Source: Combretum micranthum (Eukaryota > Streptophyta > Magnoliopsida > Myrtales > Combretaceae). From it: a stretch of DNA of 64,000 bases. The stretch's first letter is position 1. Each line of letters opens with the position of its first letter. The notes under the pieces were generated by a model, which had not been told where the DNA came from, searched no databases, and was given only the letters and a program-made list of their open reading frames with translations. This document shows positions 46,320 to 64,000 of the stretch, one piece after another. The position numbers were made by a program, and so were the translations under genes. The stretch is from the NCBI GenBank assembly GCA_024138025.1, contig JAMXBD010000066.1:1736001-1800000 (forward strand). Reading direction: 5' to 3'.

Positions 46320-46507
46320 AATAAAGTTATATGTTCATATTACTTTTGAGTACCCAGAGTAGACAACCGCATCATAACTTAGTAAAATGTCGTAGCAAAA
46401 GTGAAAATCTTATGTGAAATCAAGATGGTTTATGGGGATGAATAAAATTGACACGAAAATCTTATGATATATCAAGATGGCTTATGGAGATGAATAAAAT
46501 TGACATG
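46320..46507 (+). terminator. Nucleoredoxin 3' end with several poly(A) signals and a 52-bp direct repeat
   Basis: AATAAA occurs at 46320-46325 and again at 46441-46446 and about 46493. The last two lie in a nearly exact tandem duplication (ATCAAGATGG at 46419 and 46471, period 52). Confidence 0.6.
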
Positions 46508-48794
46508 CTAATGATATAAGTTTACGATATTTGGGTGAAGTAGCAATGAATACATGCACCACAAATAGGTGAAATATTATCTGTCTCTTGTAATCTTGGA
46601 AAAGTTATAAATCTGTGTTAATTATTTGCAAATTGGTGTCTTTTTTTTTGAATTTTCATATCTAATAGTTACTTTTCCTGATTCCTCTTTCTATTTATCA
46701 TATGAAATATGGCTTTAAGATCCTATTTAGTTCTATTATGGTTAAAAAGAGCTTGATGAAAATGCTAAAAAGTAATGATTTTGTAAAAATAAAAGGGATA
46801 ATGTTAGAAATATACCTGAACTTTGGCAAAATATATAATTTGGTAAAACATATAATCAGGTAGTTAAATTTTTAAATTTATCGATTTAGTACCTAAATTT
46901 TGAATTGATGAATTTGAAGGTATTAAATTCATTAATTTTAAAGTTGAAGTACTTAATTGCATATTTTGTTAAAGTTTAGATATTATTCGTGACATTAACT
47001 CAAAATAAAATGACGAATTGATTTTTAGTTCCTTTGAACCATAATTAGTGGTGGAAGGGAGATATTCAAGATCCTTTTTTTTTTTTTACAATTAGCAGAT
47101 TTCTCTTTTTTCCTCCCTAAAATTTCTATTGTCTTTCTTTTGCTTCCTATTTTATTATTTTCATATTTTATTTATTAATTTGATGATTAAAATGAACAAA
47201 ATTTTTTCTATCCTATAGTAATTAAAAGAAAAATTTATATTTGCAGCAACATTAAAGCATTGGAACATGGTAACTCTACGAATGAAAGTCCATTAGCAGA
47301 CCAGGTCATCTCCGGTTATTAACCACTTGCAGCAATCTAGATACATTTTATAAATCAATTAATCTCTCTTGTAAGCAAAAGCAAGTTATTAAAAAAAAAA
47401 AAAAAAGAAAACAAAAAAAATCCATTTATTATAATTATGTACAAGAAAGTGGGTAAATGAAACCCCCATCACATGTGGCAATTTATCAGCATTGTCAATG
47501 CCAATCCCTACAATTTTTCCTCAGCAACGAGGAGTGGGGCGAAGGGTGAAGACTAGGGACCAACAAAAGAAATAAAGAAGGAAAGTCATTAATAACAGTC
47601 TTCGTTGTATTATCATGATGGAGCTCCTCGTTGATCTTTCTTGGGCAGTGGTTAGATGCCCATAACTCGGGGGTATTCAACCTACAATCATGATCGAATT
47701 TATCTACTCACAGGTTACTTAAAATGTGAGTCAAGCCTTATTTGAAAATTATTTAAGATCTGCTAAGCAAAAGTTTGAATTCAAACTTAATGCTCTGTTT
47801 GGTTTGGGTGAAATCAATAAGAAGTAAGAGAAATCAATGGAAATTAGGTGTTTGAATTTTTAAAATGGAAAAGAAAAGAAGAGAAGAGAAATTGGAGGGA
47901 ATGGATAGAAACATAATACACATTCATTTCTTTTCATCTTTAGGCAGAAAGGAAGGAAATGAAGAGAAAACAACATAAAGTTTCAAAAATATCCTTAGAA
48001 ATAAAGGTAAAGGATATGATTTGACGATAAGAAGGGATTAGAATTTGTTGTGGCAATACTGTTTCATTTGTATATCTTCCAATAAATACTTGCCACATAT
48101 CACATGATGATAATTTTTACTTACTTTATTTTAGGAATATTTTTTTATTTTTCTAATTTATGTAACACTTAGGAAGTCTTTATTGTAAGCCAGACAAATA
48201 GGACAACATTTTCCTATACAACAAATTTGCATCCGATTAAAAAATGTAAAAAATGCATGTTGCCTCAATTTGGACATGAATCTGTAGACGGGCTGATCAT
48301 TCCTTTACAGTGTTCATTTTACATGGATAACTATTCGTTCCCTCCTCATTTACGTAAACTGCTATTGCATATTCATTTAAAAGGAATGACAATTCATATT
48401 AAATTATAATTACGTAAAATGATAAATAGCAATTCACGCATGTCCCCATACCGATGAATTGTCATTTAATGTTTATTTTCTAATTTTTTCATAAATATCC
48501 ATATATTGAAAATATCACCTATACAATTATTTTCTCTCGATAACAATGGCTATTATAGATACTTGACATTTTACTACAATAATTACTTAATTTATTTTTT
48601 AGACTAAGTGAATATTATAATAGTTATTGCAATTCTATTACATTCCTGTTGAATATTCAATTTCCTCATTATTCATTATGGCGATGTGAACAAGTCGTAC
48701 AGCAAAACAATTTGGGCCCAAGATTACTAAACATCAAGCCTATTTTGTGAAATTCTGAACTTTTTAGTGAGTCATTTGACTAATATTGTCACTT

Positions 48795-49010
48795 ATCCTC
48801 TTTTTTCCAGAGATGGGTCTGGCCTTACTTGGATGAACCTGCCAGTTCAAAGGTCAAGGCCTGGCAACAGCCCATCCAACGGACGGAATGCGGCCAGTCA
48901 AATGATTTAGGCCTTATCGGGCCTTTTGCTTAGATCCACTAGGTTTTGGGCCTTCAAAAGAGGCCTTAGGACCAGGCCGGTCCTTACAAAATGAGCAGAC
49001 CCTAAATCTT
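48795..49010. repeat. Unidentified GC-richer repeat-like patch
   Basis: Rich in GGCC-containing words (AAGGCCTGG, GGGCCTTC, GACCAGGCCGG). It is similar in style to 40220-40510 and 41220-41600. It is probably a repeat fragment; ends and class are unknown. Confidence 0.35.
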
Positions 49011-50356
49011 TTACAGGGTATTTGATCTTTAATAACAAAAGGTATGATAGTAACATGAATCAGAAAGTACCTGAAACAATGAAAGTTAAACTAAAGCAAA
49101 AAAAAAAAAAATATTAAATTAAAAATTAAATATTAAAAAGAGATCTAAAATTAAAAATTTTAAGTCTAAAAGTTCATTGATGAGGGTTGAAATGCAACTA
49201 AATTAGAGGCAGGGGTGTGCCTGGCTTGTCACCAGGTAGGTTTTTTTATTATTTTTATTTTTAGTGAATTTGTGCTTTAAAATCTATTAATTCGATGATT
49301 TTTATTATTTGTTTTATGATTTTTCATTTTTAACATCTGTAATTTTATTAATTTTTTATAAGCATTATGATTTTTATTTTACTACTATCATTTTTGTTTT
49401 ATTTTATTTTACTACTTTATAAATTTTAAAAGATAAGCATCACCTAATCAAAGATCAATATCAAATGTATTATTTTTTAAATAAATTGCATGAATATATC
49501 CTAAAATCTTTTAAAATTGTCAGAATCTCTAGTTTTTTAAAAAGTCAACATTTAGACACCTTAATACCCACTTTCCAAGGGGTCAAGCTGCAACTATTTA
49601 AAATGTAGGATGTGTCACGTAATTTATCTTAAATAACAAATTTAGGTTTCGAAAGGATCCAAGTGCGGATCTTTTAAAAAAAATTAGATAGCTGTGTAAT
49701 CTTAAAAATTTTAAAAAGATTTCTATGTGATTATAAAAGATTTACAGGTGCTCTGTAATTTCTTTTTATAAATATTACACTACCAAAGCTAATTGCCTCA
49801 ACCAAACATATGTTAGTTGTCCTGATATTATATTATAAAAAAAAAAAAAAAAAACGAAAAGAATAAAAAAGTTCTAGTATTTGAATTGCTCCAACCACTG
49901 ACCATAGTAAGCAAAAGAATCAAGAATATAGCTCTAAAGAGCATAATAAACCAGTGGCCGAGGCTTTTACACAGTAATGGAAAGTAGTGTATACGTCTAG
50001 GCCAAGTTGTCCTTTTCTCCTTTGCAACTTTATTCTTTTAGGGACCACCAGGAATAAATCGCACCAAGAAGACACATTGCTGAAATATTTTCTTTCATAA
50101 ATATTATATCGCCTAGATTACGCGATCTTGGCAAATTTTAGCTTCTGTCCCTGTGAAATCTAGTTTTAATTACGCAATTTTACAATTTTATAGAATTATT
50201 TAGTCTATAATTAATATATATTATGAATAAAATAGATTGAAGCTTCCTTTCTTTTTTTTAGTTTTTTCATATATTTTTTCAAACATTTATTCATTTTAGA
50301 GACTCTTGAAAGAGAGCATAAATATGGAAACACCAATATCTTAAGTACTTATATTT

Positions 50357-50484
50357 GGGTCTATTTATTTCATCTTATTTTTATCATTTTAATGTCTTAA
50401 TTTTATTATTTTTAACAAATATTTATTAAGAAGCAAATATGGATAAAAAATAAACATTTTTACTCATAAACAAATCATAGACCC
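50357..50484 (-). mobile_element. Small non-autonomous repeat, copy 5
   Basis: The ends GGGTCTATTTATTT and AAACAAATCATAGACCC form good inverted repeats. The minus strand contains TTTATGAGTAAAAATGTTTA and GCTTCTTAATAAATATTTG, close to copy 2. Confidence 0.65.
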
Positions 50485-52949
50485 TTCATGTGGAAAAAAT
50501 AAAAGAAATAATAATAATAGATTTCCTTCAATATATCTCATGAGTCGTGCGCGCAGCTACTTGTAGAAAAATAATGAATTTGTCGAACTCTTTTGAAGTC
50601 TTTAATGGAAAATATGTTGGTGACTATGAATGGCTTAATCATTGAATATGTAACATTAGGAAAAAAAAATATTAAGGCATATGCTATAAATTAATATCAT
50701 CATCCCAAATAAGCCACGATTAGAGATAAGCTGGTACATAGTGAGTAAGGTATGAAGCAGCATCACCGGCATTCTATCCTTTAAGGTACAAAGTATTAAA
50801 TTTCACAACTAAAATCTAACTTGGGGCATATTGTATCCACCATTTACTATATACCTATAAAACCTATAGCATACCATGTGGAACATATAGATTTTTTTCC
50901 TTTTTTTCTTTATTTTTTTTTAATAAAAGTGTTCTCAAACTTCAAATTTATAGTCTTGATATAGTTTTATGTAATATGTAAAACAATCTTGTTCTCATAT
51001 ATTCACTCTAAATAACATTGTTATTATCACAAGTTTTACAATATACATAATTTCTTTATGCATGAAAGTTGAAACTTGCAACAAATATATATGGAACTTG
51101 TTATGAGATATTAAACAAAATTGTAGAACTCACAACAAATTTCAAAATAAAAATCTCAAGAGCTACTTCTATATTAATAGTGTTGAAAGATAAATAGCAT
51201 TGTTATATAATTTGGGAGTTCAACTACGTATGTACAACTGCAATTCTTCCACAATAAAATTAATCTAAAAATAAAATTAACAAGTCCTATTAAAATAAAA
51301 TAATACAAATATTTCTATAATAAATTTTTTTTAAAAATAGTCTATAAATAATAATCTTGAATCAAAGCGATCATAAAATAAAAAATGAAGTATTATTATT
51401 ATTTGTTTCTTATATATAAACCCTGGAACTTGAACCTTTTATATTAGAGTATAGGTTCTAAGGGGTACGAGTACGAGGATCTTATGAGAGTAAGTTCTCG
51501 AATAATTATACTTACATCATATCATGTGATCATTAATACACACCCAATCTTATCTATTCAGATAAAGTATGGGTGGATACCTTGTACGACAAAGTTATCT
51601 GCTCATCTCTATACATAACTAAAGAAAGAGGGGTAAGGTAAGAGAGAAGGGATTAATATAGATAATTTAAGATTAAAAAAAATAATCCAAATCAAGTATA
51701 AAAAATTAACAAGTAAAAAGAGTGAGCCCTAATATTTTACAATTACAATAAAGGGTACATAAGAATGTTACAATTTCACCATAATAATTAGATTCCACTT
51801 ACACAATCCTCTTATATGAATGTTTTAATAAAAAAAAAAAAAAAACTCCAAATTAGTCAAACATGAGCATCCAACTTTCTTAGTCATGTCTTTGCCGTGT
51901 AAGTTAATATCTATGATTATGATTGTCAAACTCATGATTTTATTATTTATTAAAATGCATAGAATCAGTAGAATCATACAAAATCGAACAAAACTAATAA
52001 AATTATAAACATATAGAATCATACACCTAAATTCATAATTTTATCTAAAGTTTACACATATTCAATTTTGCATCCATTTTAATTAAAAAAAAACTTATAA
52101 AATTATAAACTCATGAAATTGTATACTTGATCTGATTTTGACGAGCATGTGACCTTAGAAAAGTGTTTAGAGATGACACATTGAGAGATGATTTGAAGAG
52201 AATGATAAAAAGGAGAAATAAATAATCTTAATTCTCAAACGCACAAGTGAAAAAAAAAAAAAAAAGGAACTGAGAGAGTTGAGACGTTAGCATCTCAATT
52301 TTTGTGCAATTACAATCATCTTCACTTATAATACTTACTTGATCTTTGATAGCAAAGACTTTACAATAGAAAGTTATTTCTTTGATCTCTTCATAAGTTC
52401 CACTAAGAAGGCATACAGAATTTTTATAGACTCTTAGGCTCAATGATGAGCTTGTTATGGTCCAAGGTTTATGGTCTTTCTTATTAAGTGCATGAACCTA
52501 CCAAAAAGAGTTTGGAGTGTAGTTAGTCCAACAACCTTTTATTTTGAACTTATCAAATCAAATCTTCCTCGATTTTTAAAAGATATTGATTGAACTTCTT
52601 AGGTTTTTCACTTAACTTAAGAAGTCAAATGCAAATTAATAATAGGCTTAACCTACTATTATATTATATTCAATTTAACTCCTTTACATTTAGTCTAATA
52701 TATATTGTAGGGGTGAGGTTCTAATTAATATTATCATACATGTCACATGTGTTTCACATAAACATGATTTCAGAGGAATGAAGCATGAATAACACTTGGA
52801 AAAAATGACTTCAAGAGGAGTGATCGAAAGGGTGACTAAGTATACTTAACGGCTAAAACACACTAGTGAATAAATGAAAAATGTTTCAAAACATCAACCT
52901 AACTTATTGTTTTTAACCGAAGCTTAATCATTCTTTGTTTGAGCTTTAA

Positions 52950-53233
52950 TTGATCTTTAAGGGTTGAGATTTCACAACCATGTATTATTTCTCTAATCCT
53001 TAGAGTTTCTAAAAAATATCCAATTTGAAGGCATGAATAAATATGTATAAACTTTTGGATTCTATGACATCCATTAGATCATCAACAGAAGCTCGATCTT
53101 TAAGGGTTGAGATTTCACAACTATGTATTATTTCTCTAATTTTTAGAGTTTATAAAAAATGTCCAATTTGAAGGCATGGCTAAATATGTATAAACTTTTG
53201 GATTCTATGAAATCCATTAGATCATCAATAGAT
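52950..53233 (+). repeat. 143-bp tandem duplication
   Basis: GATCTTTAAGGGTTGAG recurs at 52952 and 53095, and the two units are highly similar to their ends near ATTAGATCATCAA. Confidence 0.92.
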
Positions 53234-54027
53234 GTGATTAAATTTACTTACATTTAGATTACTCTCTTTGATAAGCTTATTATGTGCTTAAGGATAAGCC
53301 ATCTTATTATGTATGTGAGTCTGACTAAAAGAGATTGAGATTATGCAAAATGATCTAGCAATTCTTATTTAGTCTCCCATTAAACCAAATATTTGGATGG
53401 TCTTATTCATAGAACAAACTTCTTAAACTCAGTCATTTAATACAATGAGTCAAGTCTAAATTAACATTAAGCTTAACCGAACATTTCAATATAAATAATT
53501 TTGCCATCTACATAAGTTGTAGAGATAATTTGCTTATTGCTATAAACTCCTATCAAGAGTTCCCATAAACTCCCACTACATATGCTAATCATAATAAATA
53601 ATAACGACGGACTTTTTAACCTAAGGCACTCATGTTTAGTATGCAGGGATTGCTTGGAATGGAATGAGTTAAAATTGAAGTTTCAAAATATCAACTTCAT
53701 TCTTGTGTTTGAAAACATCTACAAAATGGAATAGAATAAGTATGAAATGTAATGGAATTGCATATTATGCCTTTGGCAATAAACATAGAATATAAAAATA
53801 TATTAGGATAAATACTAATTCCATTTGCAAAATGTGGCGCATACAATTGACTTGCCTGGAAATAAATGCCTAATGGTCGGGGGGGCTTGCATAAATTGGC
53901 CCAACTATTTCCATTGTCAAATTTGAAGCAAAGTCCAACTGAGCTAACTTAAAATGCAAGTTAATGGCCCAAAGACACAATATAACCATCAAATGAAAAG
54001 CGTAAAGCCAATGCATATGTGTTTTGT

Positions 54028-54037
54028 TTATATATAT
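54028..54037 (+). promoter_or_regulatory. Candidate TATA box of the kinase gene
   Basis: TTATATATAT lies about 300 bp upstream of the ATG at 54337, which would put transcription start near 54065. Position-based inference. Confidence 0.4.
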
Positions 54038-54115
54038 GCCATCGTTAACCTCAGAAAATATGACAAAACATCTCTCACTCGTACACACAAAGGAAAAGCT
54101 TAGAGAAGCAAAAAG

Positions 54116-54218
54116 ATGAGGAGAACAATATACTCAGGACAATTCAGATGAAAACGCAAAGCACCAAAAAAAGTTGATGATGGTATTGTGCAAGATTCAA
54201 TCAATACCAACTTTATAA
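54116..54218 (+). promoter_or_regulatory. Three chained upstream ORFs in the predicted kinase leader
   Basis: The uORFs are 54116-54151 (11 codons), 54148-54177 (9 codons) and 54177-54218 (13 codons). Stop and next start overlap each time (ATGA, then TGATG). A fourth ATG follows at 54234. If transcribed, they could lower translation of the main frame. This depends on the inferred transcription start. Confidence 0.4.
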
Positions 54219-54336
54219 ACCATCTTCTCTTTCATGTCCTTTATTCTCATCATCAAAAAACTTTTCCTAATCTAAGACCATCACCACCAAAGACACCACA
54301 AGAAAACCTCATCCCAATCAAGAAACTTTTTCTCTA

Positions 54337-62974
<8,638 letters not shown>

Positions 62975-64000
62975 ATAAACAGTTAAAATGAAAAATCTCA
63001 TCGACAACTGTTGCACTGTTTCATCCTAGTCAAACTGTCTTTTGTTCCTTAAAAAGGTACTGGTGAACACCTGAAGCGTTTGTTGCTTTCTATGCCTACA
63101 ATATCATGAATAACAAAACTTTTGGCTCCAAGTAACATCTTGTAAACTATCTTGTTAAGAACAGACAGGATCAAACTTGGATCATGGGACTCAGGTTTAA
63201 AAGCCTAATTAAAATAGCTCTTCACTGAATGGTAAAAGAATTACGATGGATAGGCAGATATAGATAATATAAAAATGTCCATGCGGCTCCGTATAAAAGC
63301 AAATCGGCACATCCTTTCATCTTAGATAACAGTGGATCAAACTTGAAGAAATTTAAATTTTTAAAGGAAAAAAAAATTAGGATCTACACATCAATTTGAT
63401 CTAAAGCCATAATTTTATGTAGATTCCACTTAGATTATGGTAATATTGTAAAGGGGATAATGTCCCATATATATATATATATATATTTTTTTTTTTTCCT
63501 TTATGTATTCATTTTGATTTTTTAGTGTCAAAATTACTATATGAACTTCGTATATGTGCATGTGTGTGCATGTTTTTTTTTAAATAAAAATTATTCTTAT
63601 TTTAAAATTACTAAATGTGATACCTAATCTACCTTTGACTTCCCATATTTTAGTACAGGATAATATCACAATTGGTACTTAAGCTTTAGTTAGATTTTTG
63701 ATTGATTATCTAACTTTGAGATTGCTAATTTTGATACTCAATTAAACTTCTCAAGGTTAATGGTACTACTCATTTTAACTAGATCTAAAATCATCTAACT
63801 TGTTGCCTTTTTTATTTTTATACTTTTGACCAATTATGAATATTGTTTATACTAAATTATTATTTTAACAAAGATATTTTATTTAAGATACATATAAGCT
63901 GTGGAAATGATATTTTGCAGTCAACAACTGTAAACAAAGTTAACACATGTGTAGCATTTCATAATTGTACACCAATATAAGTTAGAAACTTCATAGCTAC
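62975..64000. other. 3' flank of the kinase gene
   Basis: Contains the 3' UTR at its left end (AATAAA overlaps the stop region at 62974) and an (AT)n run at about 63469-63487. No further gene is seen. Confidence 0.5.

Larger units (their letters stand above)
46508..54020. other. Gene-free region between the two genes
   Basis: No supported gene in 7.5 kb. It contains a small-repeat-family copy (50357-50484), a GC-richer unidentified repeat (about 48795-49010) and a 143-bp tandem duplication (52950-53233). Open frames here are short and motif-free. Confidence 0.55.

Noticed and set aside
51425..51460. Box B-like GGTTCAAGTTCC on the minus strand
   Set aside because: No box A at suitable distance; probably chance.

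Overview
The window is nuclear DNA of a flowering plant, most likely a eudicot. Both genes have GT-AG introns and belong to plant families, the DNA is very AT-rich, and about half of it is plant retrotransposon debris. I cannot name the species. It holds two recognisable host genes, both on the + strand: a nucleoredoxin-type thioredoxin-fold gene (exons between 37317 and 46265) and a calcium-dependent protein kinase of the CPK29 type (exons between 54337 and 62974). No rRNA, tRNA, CRISPR or bacterial-type feature is present.

Layout. 1-2855: right part of a very long LTR cut by the window edge. 4012-4564: a complete Cassandra-type TRIM with a 5S rRNA-derived segment in each LTR. 8064-26879: a nested retrotransposon stack. 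The outer layer is a Ty3/gypsy-like element with LTRs at 8064-22488 (split) and 24987-26879. Its left LTR is interrupted by a minus-strand Ty1/copia element (8482-21731). The copia element carries a LINE 3' fragment (9607-10373), and its 5' LTR is split by a 5.0-kb solo LTR (15752-20753) related to the one at 1-2855. 30736-33533: another solo LTR with a perfect 5-bp target duplication. 33539-37220: gene-free DNA leading to the nucleoredoxin promoter.

The nucleoredoxin gene has three coding exons and a 7.5-kb first intron full of repeats. Its 422-residue product has two thioredoxin modules and a C-terminal C1-like zinc domain. Each module keeps only one cysteine of the CxxC site (WYLPC and WCLPG). 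The kinase gene has eight exons and a 5.9-kb first intron. It encodes a complete Ser/Thr kinase, a junction region and four canonical EF-hands, but the N-terminal reading frame in exon 1 is one nucleotide out of register with the kinase frame. The two genes show no sign of acting together; redox repair and calcium signalling are both stress-linked, but that is family knowledge only.

A small non-autonomous repeat family recurs at least six times, including in the first introns of both genes. I found no novel multi-gene system. The points most worth checking are the half-site nucleoredoxin, the kinase frameshift, the chained upstream ORFs, the inverted repeat with ACGTGGC cores in the kinase intron and the exact nesting history of the retrotransposons.
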